Below, one piece after another: positions 27,968-35,957 of a stretch of 64,000 nucleotides of DNA (position 1 is the stretch's first letter; each line of letters opens with the position of its first letter). Under the pieces are notes generated by a model. It did not search any database, was not told where the DNA came from, and saw only the letters and a list, made by a program, of their open reading frames with translations. This DNA comes from JAZDGX01 sp964482205. GTDB taxonomy: Bacteria > Eisenbacteria > RBG-16-71-46 > CAIMUX01 > WJJG01. The translations under genes were made by a program, and so were the position numbers. Location: the NCBI GenBank assembly GCA_964482205.1, contig CAYZWI010000003.1:124001-188000 (forward strand), read 5' to 3'.

Positions 27968-29743
27968 ATGAGCTCTCTTTCGGAACGATGGGAATCTCGC
28001 GCGCAGTCCTGGCGTTGGCCTTTGTGGGCCATCGCGAGCCTTCTCGCGCTGGCGCTCGCCTGGATCTGCCGCTTCATCCAGGATGATGCCTTCATCTCTT
28101 TCGTCTACTCGCGCAGTCTCGTGCATGGCCAAGGTCTGAGCTGGTTCGGCACTCGCGTCGAAGGCTACACGAATTTCCTCTGGGTGCTCTGGATCGCCTT
28201 GGGGATGAAGCTGGGCATCGCTCCGGTCGCATGGGCGCATGTCGGAAGCATGCTCTCCTTTGCCTTCGTTCTTGCCGGATTGTGGACGCTCGCGCGAAGC
28301 CTCTTTCGCGCAACGCTTCCTTCCCTGCTCTCCGTGCTCCTGCTGGTGACGAACTACACGGTTCTCGCCTATGCGACCGGCGGCCTCGAGACCATGACCC
28401 AGGCGGCCTTTCTCACCTGGAGCGCCGTATTCTGCGAGCGCCTGCGCATAGGCGCTTGCGAAGGCGCGCGCTCGCCTTCGCAAGCCAGGACGGCGCTCGC
28501 CCTCTCCCTGCTTCTCGCTCTCGCATGCCTGACCCGTCCCGACAGCGCGCTCCCCGCCGCGATCCTGGGAGGTCTTGCCCTGTCGCGGATCGCTCGTTCT
28601 TCGAAGCATGCCGATCGCGCGCTCGAGCCCGACCACCCCGATGACATCCGGCATGCGAGTCCCAGCAAAGGCGCGCATTCGAGCGCGCTTGCACTTCTTC
28701 TTGCGCTCGCGCTTCCCTTCGTCGTGCTCGTCGGCGGATATGCGGCTTGGAAGCTCTCCTACTACGGGCGCCTGCTTCCCAACTCCTATTACGCCAAGCT
28801 CGGCGACGGCGCGGCGCTCGCGGGAAACGGCCTCCTCTTCCTTTGGCGTTTCCTGCATGCGTATCTGCTCTGGCCCGTGCTCGCCGCAGGGTTGATTGGG
28901 CTCTTCCTTCACCGGCGGAATCTCGATCGCCGGCTGCTCCGTGCGCTCGCTCCCTACGCCGCAATCGTCCTCGCGTGGCTCACCTACACGGTCGTGATCG
29001 GCGGCGACTTCATGGAATTCCGCATGCTGGTGCCGGTCGCTCCGCTGTTCTTTCTGCTCCTTGCCTATCTCGTCTGGTTTCCGCTGGGCGGCGCGTGGAT
29101 CCGCCGGCCCCTCACAGTCGCGCTCGCGAGCGTTCTCCTGCTCGGCGCGGCGTCGTTCCATCACGCGCGCAGCTTCACCGGCATGACCGACGACGAGGCG
29201 CTCGACAGCATCCCCATGTTGGGCACGTTCTACGGCCGTTATTCAGACGGCGACTGGAGCCGGCTCGGCCTGGCGTTGAAACAGAGTCTCGAAGGTACGA
29301 ACGCCGTGATCGCTACGACCGCGGTGGGCGCAGTCCCGTTCTACAGCGGCCTGCGCACCATCGATCAATGGGGCTTGAACGATCTCGAGATCCCGCGCCA
29401 CGGCAATCCCGCAACCGGCACGCGACGCCCGGGGCACCGCCGCCATGCGACCTTGAGCCATCTCCGCGATCAGGGAGTCAATTTCGTCATCGGCCATCCG
29501 CGAATCGTGAAGCAAGGACAGCTCTCGAATGCGACGGACGCGCGCGGGCTGGGCCGTTGGCTGATGAATGTGGTGCGCTTCAACCGCGAGCGGATCGATC
29601 AGGCGGTCGTGGTCGCGATGCCGCTCGACAAGGGGGAAGCGCTGCTGATGTGGTACCTGACTCCATCGCCGGCCATCGACAAGGTGATTGCGGACCGGCG
29701 CTGGGAGATCGTGGAGATCACGGTGGGGACGGAGGGGCGTTGA
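27968..29743 (+). CDS. GT-C membrane glycosyltransferase (AftB-like)
   Basis: A 591-residue polytopic membrane protein with about ten helices in the first 400 residues. After helix 1 it has IQDDAFISFVYSRSLVHGQG and RVEGYTNFLWVLW. The DDAFISF acidic pair in the first outer loop and the VEGYTNFLW motif are typical of the GT-C family that includes mycobacterial AftB-like arabinosyl/mannosyltransferases. The soluble C-terminal domain (about 430-591) contains TTAVGAVPFYSGLRTIDQWGLND, also seen in this family. It presumably transfers a polyprenyl-phosphate-linked sugar outside the cytoplasmic membrane. It lies between the secreted paralogues A2 and A3. The ATG at 27968 has no strong ribosome-binding site. 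Confidence 0.78.
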   Translation: MSSLSERWESRAQSWRWPLWAIASLLALALAWICRFIQDDAFISFVYSRSLVHGQGLSWFGTRVEGYTNFLWVLWIALGMKLGIAPVAWAHVGSMLSFAFVLAGLWTLARSLFRATLPSLLSVLLLVTNYTVLAYATGGLETMTQAAFLTWSAVFCERLRIGACEGARSPSQARTALALSLLLALACLTRPDSALPAAILGGLALSRIARSSKHADRALEPDHPDDIRHASPSKGAHSSALALLLALALPFVVLVGGYAAWKLSYYGRLLPNSYYAKLGDGAALAGNGLLFLWRFLHAYLLWPVLAAGLIGLFLHRRNLDRRLLRALAPYAAIVLAWLTYTVVIGGDFMEFRMLVPVAPLFFLLLAYLVWFPLGGAWIRRPLTVALASVLLLGAASFHHARSFTGMTDDEALDSIPMLGTFYGRYSDGDWSRLGLALKQSLEGTNAVIATTAVGAVPFYSGLRTIDQWGLNDLEIPRHGNPATGTRRPGHRRHATLSHLRDQGVNFVIGHPRIVKQGQLSNATDARGLGRWLMNVVRFNRERIDQAVVVAMPLDKGEALLMWYLTPSPAIDKVIADRRWEIVEITVGTEGR

Positions 29744-29885
29744 AATCGTCAGCCGGGCCTTCATCAGGCCCGCCTTCGCCTCAGTTTCACGCAAACGCGT
29801 CGATCGCGCGTCCGTTTGCGCGTCGAGCACCGCAAGTCATGGGACCACTCCCACGGACGCACGCGCAACATCCGCAATCGCTCGA

Positions 29886-30860
29886 TCACCGGCTCCCGCG
29901 AACAAACCGCCGCTTGAGCGCTCCCCAGGTCCCGTCTTCCGTCCCCGAAGTCGGTTCGAGCACCGTCAAGTGAATGGGGGCGCACTCGGCGCAGCTCGAA
30001 GCATCGGCGAGCAGCACACCTTGATAGTCGCCGGTCGGGAGCCCTTGGGCGCTGATCCTCACCGTCACGGAATACTCCCAATCATACGGATGTTGAACTT
30101 CCTGAATCGTCATCCAGGGAACGGAGGACGAAAACAGCAGCTCTTGATCTTCGCCATCATCTGCATTGATCTCGAAGGTTTCGTGTCTCACCGAGCCCAT
30201 CGGGATCTCCAGCGCAAGGCTCTCGGGATCGAACGAGGGATCAAAGGGAAAGCCTCCGTAACAACTGCGATCCGGACAACCGCCACAGGGATACCCGGCC
30301 TCCGCACTGCCATTCCAATCGGGCGCGAAGGAATCTCCCAGTTCGCCGGAGAGGAACCTCGATTGCAGCCGGCCGCGCGAATGGACATCCAACACCACGC
30401 TGGCCAGTGCACGGGTGTACGCCGTCGAAGAGCCACCTGCCAGGCTGGGCTTCTCCAAGATGACTTGATTGGCGCCTTGCTCCACGATGAAACCGCCGCA
30501 CACCTCCGCCGAAACGAACGCCCAGTCCGAAGGCCAATACGCTCGCCAGCGCACATCTTCCCATACCAAGGAATCGGGCACATAGGAGAACAAGTAGAAG
30601 TCAAACTCGAGCCTTCCCGTGAGATCCGTCACATCCGTGATTCCCTGGCATTCGACGAAAGGCCATTCATCGCAAAAGCCGCCGGATTCCTCCCGCACGG
30701 CAACGCCGAGGTAGGTCATCGGGACGGGATTGGCATGCGCGAACGGGATCCAACCGGCAGTGAGGCACAGGACCGTCAAGGCGCTCAGGCGCAGAAGCGA
30801 GGCGCGGACATGACGGGAGACATCCGACCAGTCCATGCGGGAAGAAGGCAGACGATTCAT
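29886..30860 (-). CDS. Secreted protein A3 (A family) with BACON-like domain and WG-K-F tail
   Basis: A 324-residue exported paralogue of A2, with the same domain order and cysteine pattern: signal ending PFAHA before NPVPMTYLGVAV, CDEWPFVECQGITDV, VCGGFIVEQGANQVILEKP, GYPCGGCPDRSCYGGFPFDP, SSVPWMTIQEV, LPTGDYQGVLLADASSCAEC. It ends EDGTWGALKRRFVRGSR, identical to A1 over the last 17 residues. GGAGGAGACC precedes the ATG at 30860; GGTGTATAC lies 56 bases upstream on the minus strand (30916-30924). The DNA around the 3' ends of A1, A2 and A3 is also nearly identical, including bases just after the stop. Confidence 0.78.
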   Translation of the reverse strand: MNRLPSSRMDWSDVSRHVRASLLRLSALTVLCLTAGWIPFAHANPVPMTYLGVAVREESGGFCDEWPFVECQGITDVTDLTGRLEFDFYLFSYVPDSLVWEDVRWRAYWPSDWAFVSAEVCGGFIVEQGANQVILEKPSLAGGSSTAYTRALASVVLDVHSRGRLQSRFLSGELGDSFAPDWNGSAEAGYPCGGCPDRSCYGGFPFDPSFDPESLALEIPMGSVRHETFEINADDGEDQELLFSSSVPWMTIQEVQHPYDWEYSVTVRISAQGLPTGDYQGVLLADASSCAECAPIHLTVLEPTSGTEDGTWGALKRRFVRGSR

Positions 30861-31027
30861 GGTCTCCTCCGCGGTCGTCCGACGGAAAGGCCTTCGAGCG
30901 GAATTGCGGAGAGAAGTATACACCTCCGCAGGGGTGGCAGGCATCGGGCAGGAGCGGGCCTTCCACCTCGGGTCCAAGCGTTGGCGCCAGGCGCGAGATG
31001 CAATCCGTCCGCCGCCGCGATGAGAAC

Positions 31028-31735
31028 TCATCCCCCCAAATACGCCGCCTGCACCCGCTCGTCGCACATGAGCTCGCTCGCCTTGCCGGAAAGCACGATC
31101 TCGCCCGTCTCGAGCACATACGCGCGATGGGCGACGCTCATCGCCATGCGCGCATTCTGCTCGACGAGGAGGATAGTCGTCCCGGCCTCGTTGATCTCGC
31201 GGATGATGTTGAAGATCTCGTCGACCAGGATCGGCGAGAGACCCATCGAGGGCTCGTCGAGCATGAGCAGCCGCGGACGCGACATGAGGCCGCGTCCCAT
31301 CGCGAGCATCTGCAGTTCTCCGCCGGAAAGCGTGCCGGCCGGCTGGTCGATGCGCTCGCGCAGACGCGGAAAGGAGCGGAAGACGCGCTCGAGCGATTTC
31401 TGGATTTCGGCGCGGTCGTTCAAGCGATAGGCGCCGAGGCGCAGATTCTCGCGCACCGACATGTTCGCGAACGGCTTGCGCCCCTCGGGGACATGCGCGA
31501 TTCCCAGACGCGCGATCTTGTGGCTCGGCAAACGCCCGATGGGTCGCCCATCGAAGATGATCTCGCCCGACGCGGCGCGCACGACGCCGGAGATGGTGCG
31601 CAGCGTGGTGGACTTGCCCGCGCCGTTGGCGCCGATCAAAGTGACGATCTCGCCCTCGGCGAGCGTGAGCGAGATGCCGTCGAGCGCGCGGATCATCCCA
31701 TAGGCGACTTGCAGGTCCTTCACCTCGAGCAGCAT
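31028..31735 (-). CDS. livF: Branched-chain amino-acid-type ABC transporter ATP-binding protein LivF
   Basis: A 235-residue ATPase. Walker A GANGAGKST, Q-loop region, signature LSGGELQML and Walker B LLMLDEPSMGLSP are intact, with H in LLVEQNARMAM as is usual for LivF (the switch His is absent in many). MLLEVKDLQVAYGMIRALDGISL at the start and GLSPILVDEIFNII are LivF-specific. It works with LivG to power uptake of branched-chain amino acids, amides or urea-type substrates. Its ATG shares one base with the livG stop (TGATG), so translation is coupled. Last gene of the five-gene liv cluster. Confidence 0.92.
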   Translation of the reverse strand: MLLEVKDLQVAYGMIRALDGISLTLAEGEIVTLIGANGAGKSTTLRTISGVVRAASGEIIFDGRPIGRLPSHKIARLGIAHVPEGRKPFANMSVRENLRLGAYRLNDRAEIQKSLERVFRSFPRLRERIDQPAGTLSGGELQMLAMGRGLMSRPRLLMLDEPSMGLSPILVDEIFNIIREINEAGTTILLVEQNARMAMSVAHRAYVLETGEIVLSGKASELMCDERVQAAYLGG

Positions 31736-32505
31736 CAACAAGGCCCTTTCCCGAGGTAGGCTTCCACGACTTTCTTGTCGGCCTGCACTTGCTGCGGGGT
31801 GCCCTCGGCGATCACTTGTCCAAAGTCCATGACCGTCAGGCGCTCGCAGATCTGCATGACGAAGCGCATCTGGTGCTCGATCAGAAGGATCGTGAGCTTG
31901 AAACGCTCGCGAATGCCGCGCACGAGGGTCATCAGCCGCTCGATCTCGCCCGGGTTCATGCCCGCCGCCGGCTCGTCGAGCAGGAGCAGGCGCGGCCGCA
32001 CGGCGAGCGCGCGCGCGATCTCCAGGCGCCGCTGATCGCCGTAGGGCAGGTTGCGCGCCGCTTCCTGCGCGCGCTTCTCCAATCCCACCACGGCCAGCAG
32101 CTCGTGCGCCTGCTCGGTCAGCGCCTGCTCCCCTCTTCGAAAACGCGGGGCGCGCAGCACGGCTTCGGCCAGCCCATAGCCCGCATAGGGATGGTACGCG
32201 ATGCGCACATTGTCGAGCACCGAGAGGTCGTTGAAGAGGCGGATGTTCTGGAATGTGCGCGCGATTCCCCACTGCGCGATCTTGTGCGGCTTCAGGCCGA
32301 CCAGGCTCTTCTCCCGAAACTCGATCGTCCCGCTCGTGGGAGGAATCGTGCCGGTGATCAGGTTGAACACGGTCGTCTTGCCCGCGCCGTTGGGACCGAT
32401 CAGGCCGGCCAGGTCGCCTTCGTCCAACGCCAGACGAAAATCGGCGACCGCGCGCAAGCCGCCAAAGTCCTTCGTGAGGTTCGTGATCGAGAGCAGCGCG
32501 CTCAT
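31735..32505 (-). CDS. livG: Branched-chain amino-acid-type ABC transporter ATP-binding protein LivG
   Basis: A 256-residue ATPase with Walker A GPNGAGKTT, the LivG-type signature LPYGDQRRLEIARAL, Walker B LLLLDEPAAGMNP and switch His in LLIEHQM. The segment GIARTFQNIRLFNDLSVLDNVRIA is diagnostic of LivG. Its start overlaps the end of livM as ATGA (32502-32505). Frame is open upstream to 32673, but that is antisense-free livM coding in another frame and has no ribosome-binding site. Confidence 0.92.
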   Translation of the reverse strand: MSALLSITNLTKDFGGLRAVADFRLALDEGDLAGLIGPNGAGKTTVFNLITGTIPPTSGTIEFREKSLVGLKPHKIAQWGIARTFQNIRLFNDLSVLDNVRIAYHPYAGYGLAEAVLRAPRFRRGEQALTEQAHELLAVVGLEKRAQEAARNLPYGDQRRLEIARALAVRPRLLLLDEPAAGMNPGEIERLMTLVRGIRERFKLTILLIEHQMRFVMQICERLTVMDFGQVIAEGTPQQVQADKKVVEAYLGKGPC

Positions 32506-33461
32506 GTCTTCTCCCCCGGTCGCAGGAACTTGAATTCCTGGCCGCCGAAGAGCCCTTGGGGGCGAAGCAGCATGACGGTGATCAGCAGCAGGGGATAGAT
32601 GACGAAGCGCCAGTCGAGGATCTCGCTCGGCAGGACCACGCGCATGCCTTCGAGAAGCAGCGTCCACGCGCACGCGGCGACCACCGTGCCGCTGATGCTG
32701 CCGAGTCCGCCCAGCACGACGATCAAGAGCACATCGAACGACTTCAGGAAGTCGATGTTCATCGGATGCAGGAAGGTGTACAAGTGCGCATACAAGCCGC
32801 CGGCCAGCCCGCCGAGCGCGCAGCCCATCACGAAGCCGAGGGTCTTGTAGCGGGTCGTGTCGATGCCGATGGCCTCGGCCGCGATCTCGTCTTCGCGCAC
32901 CGAGATGCAGGCGCGCCCCGGGCTCGAGAAGACGAAGTTGCGCACGAAGAGCACCGCTCCCACCGCGAGCAGGAAGACCCAGGTGAAGGAGGTGTAGTGG
33001 GGAATGCCGGTCATCCCGCGCGATCCGCCAAGCGTCGGCAGGACCGCGTCAGCGTTGTCGAAGAGCACCTTGACGATGATCCCGAAGCCGAGCGTCGCGA
33101 TGCCGAGATAGTCGGAGCGCAAGCGGAGAATCGGCAGCCCGATCAGGAAGGCGATCAACGCGGCCGCGATCACGCCGGCCGCGAGCGCGATCGGGAAGCT
33201 CACGGCTCCCACGGCCCAGCTCTTGGTGATCCATGCCGAAGTGTACGCGCCGATGCCGTAGAAGGCCGCATGCCCCAGCGAGAACTGCCCGGTGTAGCCG
33301 TAGATCACATTCAGCCCGAGCGCCGAAATCGTCATGATGCAGGCGTACTGAAAGATCTGCTGCCAGTAGGGATTGAGCACCCGCGTGGCCGAGCCGATCA
33401 TGACCGCCGCGTAGATGGCGGCCACGACGACGAGCACGATCCAGCGGCTGCGGCTCTTCAT
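32502..33461 (-). CDS. livM: Branched-chain amino-acid-type ABC transporter permease LivM
   Basis: A 319-residue inner-membrane permease with about nine or ten helices. ALGLNVIYGYTGQFSLGHAAFYGIGAYTSA, LRLRSDYLGIATLGFG and GRACISVREDEIAAEAIGID are the conserved LivM motifs (the last is the EAA-like cytoplasmic loop). It pairs with LivH. The ATG at 33461 uses the GTGAGGCG ribosome-binding site of the first unit of a 44-base tandem repeat that separates it from livH; it overlaps the livG start. Confidence 0.93.
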   Translation of the reverse strand: MKSRSRWIVLVVVAAIYAAVMIGSATRVLNPYWQQIFQYACIMTISALGLNVIYGYTGQFSLGHAAFYGIGAYTSAWITKSWAVGAVSFPIALAAGVIAAALIAFLIGLPILRLRSDYLGIATLGFGIIVKVLFDNADAVLPTLGGSRGMTGIPHYTSFTWVFLLAVGAVLFVRNFVFSSPGRACISVREDEIAAEAIGIDTTRYKTLGFVMGCALGGLAGGLYAHLYTFLHPMNIDFLKSFDVLLIVVLGGLGSISGTVVAACAWTLLLEGMRVVLPSEILDWRFVIYPLLLITVMLLRPQGLFGGQEFKFLRPGEKT

Positions 33462-33571
33462 CGCCTCACACCTTCTTCTGGTTCCATGCGTCCGCCCGCT
33501 CCCATCGCCTCACGCCTTCTCCTGGCTTCCTGCGCCTGCCCGCTCCCATCGCCTCACACCTTCTCCTGGCT
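33459..33571 (-). repeat. 44-base tandem repeat at the livH-livM junction (two full copies and a partial third)
   Basis: Units begin at 33459, 33503 and 33547, with a period of exactly 44 bases; the third matches for about 25 bases, ending inside the livH 3' end. Each unit, read on the minus strand, carries GTGAGGCG-ATG, so the livH stop plus livM translation start has been multiplied. The middle ATGs open tiny frames of 27 and 15 codons; the 15-codon one ends in a TGA that overlaps the livM ATG. Confidence 0.85.
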
Positions 33572-34438
33572 CGAGCCGCCCATGATCCCGGTCGGCTTCA
33601 CCAGCAGCACGAGGATCAGGATCCCGAAGGCAAAGACATCGCGCATCGTCGAAGAGACGAACGCGGCGGCCAGCACTTCGACCACGCCGAGAATGAGCGC
33701 GCCGATCATCGCGCCGGGAATGATCCCGATTCCGCCGAGCACCGCCGCCACGAAGGCCTTCAAGCCCGGCATGATTCCCATGAAGGGATGGATCTGCGGA
33801 TAGGCGATGCCGTAGAGCACGCCGCCCGCCGCCGCCAGCGCCGAGCCCAGCGCGAAGGTGATCGAGATGATCCAATCGACATCGATGCCCATCAGGCGCG
33901 CGGTGTCGCGGTCATACGAGACGGCGCGCATGGCCATGCCGGTCTTCGTCTTCTGCACGAAGAGCTGCAGGAAGACGAGCAGCAGCGTCGCCACGGCGAA
34001 GACCACGATCTGGATGCTGGTGATCGTGACTCCGCCGAGCTGGTAGTTCACGATGGGAATGGGCTGCGGATAGGCGAGGTAGTTCGGGCCGAAGACGAAG
34101 CGCAGGCTCGAGAAGTATTCGATGAACAGCGAGACACCGATCGCAGTGATGAGCGCCGCGATGCGCGGAGCGGCGCGCAACGGCTTGTAGGCGATCCGCT
34201 CGATCACGACCCCGAGAATCGCGCAGCCGAGCATCGCGATCACGATGGCGAGCGGAAAGGGCAGGTGGGCGCGCGTGATCGCATAGAAGCCGAGGTAGGC
34301 GCCCACCATGAAGACATCGCCGTGCGCGAAGTTGATGAGGCGCACGATGCCGTAGACCATGGTGTAGCCGAGGGCGATCAAGGCGTAGACGAACCCGAGC
34401 TGAAGCCCGTTGATCAGCTGTTGGACGAGGTACGCCAT
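33554..34438 (-). CDS. livH: Branched-chain amino-acid-type ABC transporter permease LivH
   Basis: A 294-residue permease with about eight helices. QQLINGLQLGFVYALIALGYTMVYGIVRLINFAHGD at the N-terminus, GMAMRAVSYDRDTARLMGIDVD (cytoplasmic coupling loop) and GLKAFVAAVLGGIGIIPGAMIGAL are LivH hallmarks. The protein ends GGSSQEKV at the third repeat unit. It follows the binding-protein gene by 107 bases. Start ATG 34438. Confidence 0.93.
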   Translation of the reverse strand: MAYLVQQLINGLQLGFVYALIALGYTMVYGIVRLINFAHGDVFMVGAYLGFYAITRAHLPFPLAIVIAMLGCAILGVVIERIAYKPLRAAPRIAALITAIGVSLFIEYFSSLRFVFGPNYLAYPQPIPIVNYQLGGVTITSIQIVVFAVATLLLVFLQLFVQKTKTGMAMRAVSYDRDTARLMGIDVDWIISITFALGSALAAAGGVLYGIAYPQIHPFMGIMPGLKAFVAAVLGGIGIIPGAMIGALILGVVEVLAAAFVSSTMRDVFAFGILILVLLVKPTGIMGGSSQEKV

Positions 34439-34545
34439 CGGCTCCGCGTTTCAGAGGCAGGCCATGCGTGCGCCCATGGCCGCCGATCGCCTCGAATGCC
34501 ATCCGTCCGCGTGCCCGGCACGCGGTGGCCGCCGTGCTCGAACGG

Positions 34546-35754
34546 TCAGGGCGTGATCAAGGCCCGAAAAGTCTGCTGGCCGTTCTTGTATTCGAGAACG
34601 GCCACATTCTTGACCGGATTGCCGTCCCTGTCAAATGTGACGCTCCCCGAGACGGTCGGGAAGTCCTGCATCGCCGCCATCGCGTCCTTGACCTTGACCG
34701 GATCGGTGTCGCCCGCGCGGCGGATCGCTTCCAGCATCAGCAAGGTCGCGTCGTAGGCGAGCGTCGCGAGCGCATCGGGCTTGGCGTGGTACTTCGCCTC
34801 GTACTTCTGCACCCAGGTCTGCACTTCGGGACGCGGGTCGTCGGCGGCGTAGTGATTCGTGAAGCAGCCGCCTTCGATTGCCGCTCCCGCGATCTTCACC
34901 ATGTCGGGCGAGTCCCAGCCGTCGCCGCCGAGCAGCGGCGCGGCGATGCCCATCTGCCGCGCCTGCTTCGCGATCAATCCCACCTTGTTGTAGTAATCGG
35001 GCAGGAAGAGAAGATCGGGGTTCGCGGCCTTGATCTTGGTGAGCAGGGCCGAGAAGTCGACATCGTCTTTGGCGTAGGATTCGTAGAGCACGACTTCCCC
35101 GCCGCCTTTGGCGAAGGAGTCGCGGAAGAATTCGGCCAGCCCTTTCACATAATCGTTGCCCACATCGTAGAGAATCGCCGCCCGGCGAACATGCATCTCA
35201 TCGAGCGCGATGCGCGAAGCGGCCGCCCCCTGGAAACCGTCGGTGAAGCAGGCGCGAAAGACGAAGGGCTTGCGCGACCCATCCTCGCGGATCGTCACCT
35301 TCGGGTTCGTGGATGCGGGAGAGATCATCACCACGCCGTTCGATTGCGCGATCTCCGAAATCGGGATCGAGCACTTCGAGGAGATGGAACCGACGATCAG
35401 GTGCACGCCGTCCTGGTTGATGAGCTTCTGGGCCGCGTTGGCCGCTTCGGTCGGGTCGTTTTTGTCGTCGGTCACCACCGTGCGGATCGGTTTGCCCAGC
35501 ACGCCGCCCGCTTGATTGGCCTCCTCGATCGCCACGAGGAATCCGTTGCGGCTCGATTCCCCGAAAGTCTTGATGTCGCCGGTGAGCGGCGCGATGTGGC
35601 CGATCAGGACCTCGTTGGACTTCTGCCCGCCGCAGCCGACGAGAGAACCGCAGGCGATGACGACCGCGGCGATCATCACCATCATCGCGATCGGGGCAGC
35701 AGCAGCGGCAACGGAGCCGGGGCGGGAAAAGATCGAGGAGAGAGCGCGCTTCAT
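34546..35754 (-). CDS. livK: Periplasmic (lipoprotein) substrate-binding protein of the liv-type ABC transporter
   Basis: A 402-residue type I periplasmic binding protein. Signal helix, then a lipobox (SLVGC, with an earlier Cys at IACG), then VLIGHIAPLTGDIKTFGESSRNGFLVAIEEANQAGGVLGK, the LivJ/LivK start. SISSKCSIPISEIAQSNGVVMISPASTNP and ACFTDGFQGAA continue the family pattern; LATLAYDATLLMLEAIRRAG lies in the C-terminal lobe. Substrate is probably a branched-chain or other amino acid, but this family also binds urea and amides. AAGGAGGTTTGC precedes the ATG. First gene of the liv cluster; the 203 bases upstream should hold its promoter. The symbol reflects family role, not a tested substrate. 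Confidence 0.9.
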   Translation of the reverse strand: MKRALSSIFSRPGSVAAAAAPIAMMVMIAAVVIACGSLVGCGGQKSNEVLIGHIAPLTGDIKTFGESSRNGFLVAIEEANQAGGVLGKPIRTVVTDDKNDPTEAANAAQKLINQDGVHLIVGSISSKCSIPISEIAQSNGVVMISPASTNPKVTIREDGSRKPFVFRACFTDGFQGAAASRIALDEMHVRRAAILYDVGNDYVKGLAEFFRDSFAKGGGEVVLYESYAKDDVDFSALLTKIKAANPDLLFLPDYYNKVGLIAKQARQMGIAAPLLGGDGWDSPDMVKIAGAAIEGGCFTNHYAADDPRPEVQTWVQKYEAKYHAKPDALATLAYDATLLMLEAIRRAGDTDPVKVKDAMAAMQDFPTVSGSVTFDRDGNPVKNVAVLEYKNGQQTFRALITP

Positions 35755-35957
35755 GCAAACCTCCTTGTCCGAGATTCCCTCAGAACCGCCCTACCCCGCC
35801 GAGGAAGACGCAGGAACGGGTCAGGCATTGGCGACGAGCGCTCTGAGTTCTGAGTCCGCCGAGACTAACGGAAACACGGGCCGGAGGGAAGGCGGCAAGT
35901 GGGAGGCTCGGCCGCGGGAACGCGCGCGGGCGGCAACATGTCGCCCGGCGCTGCGAT

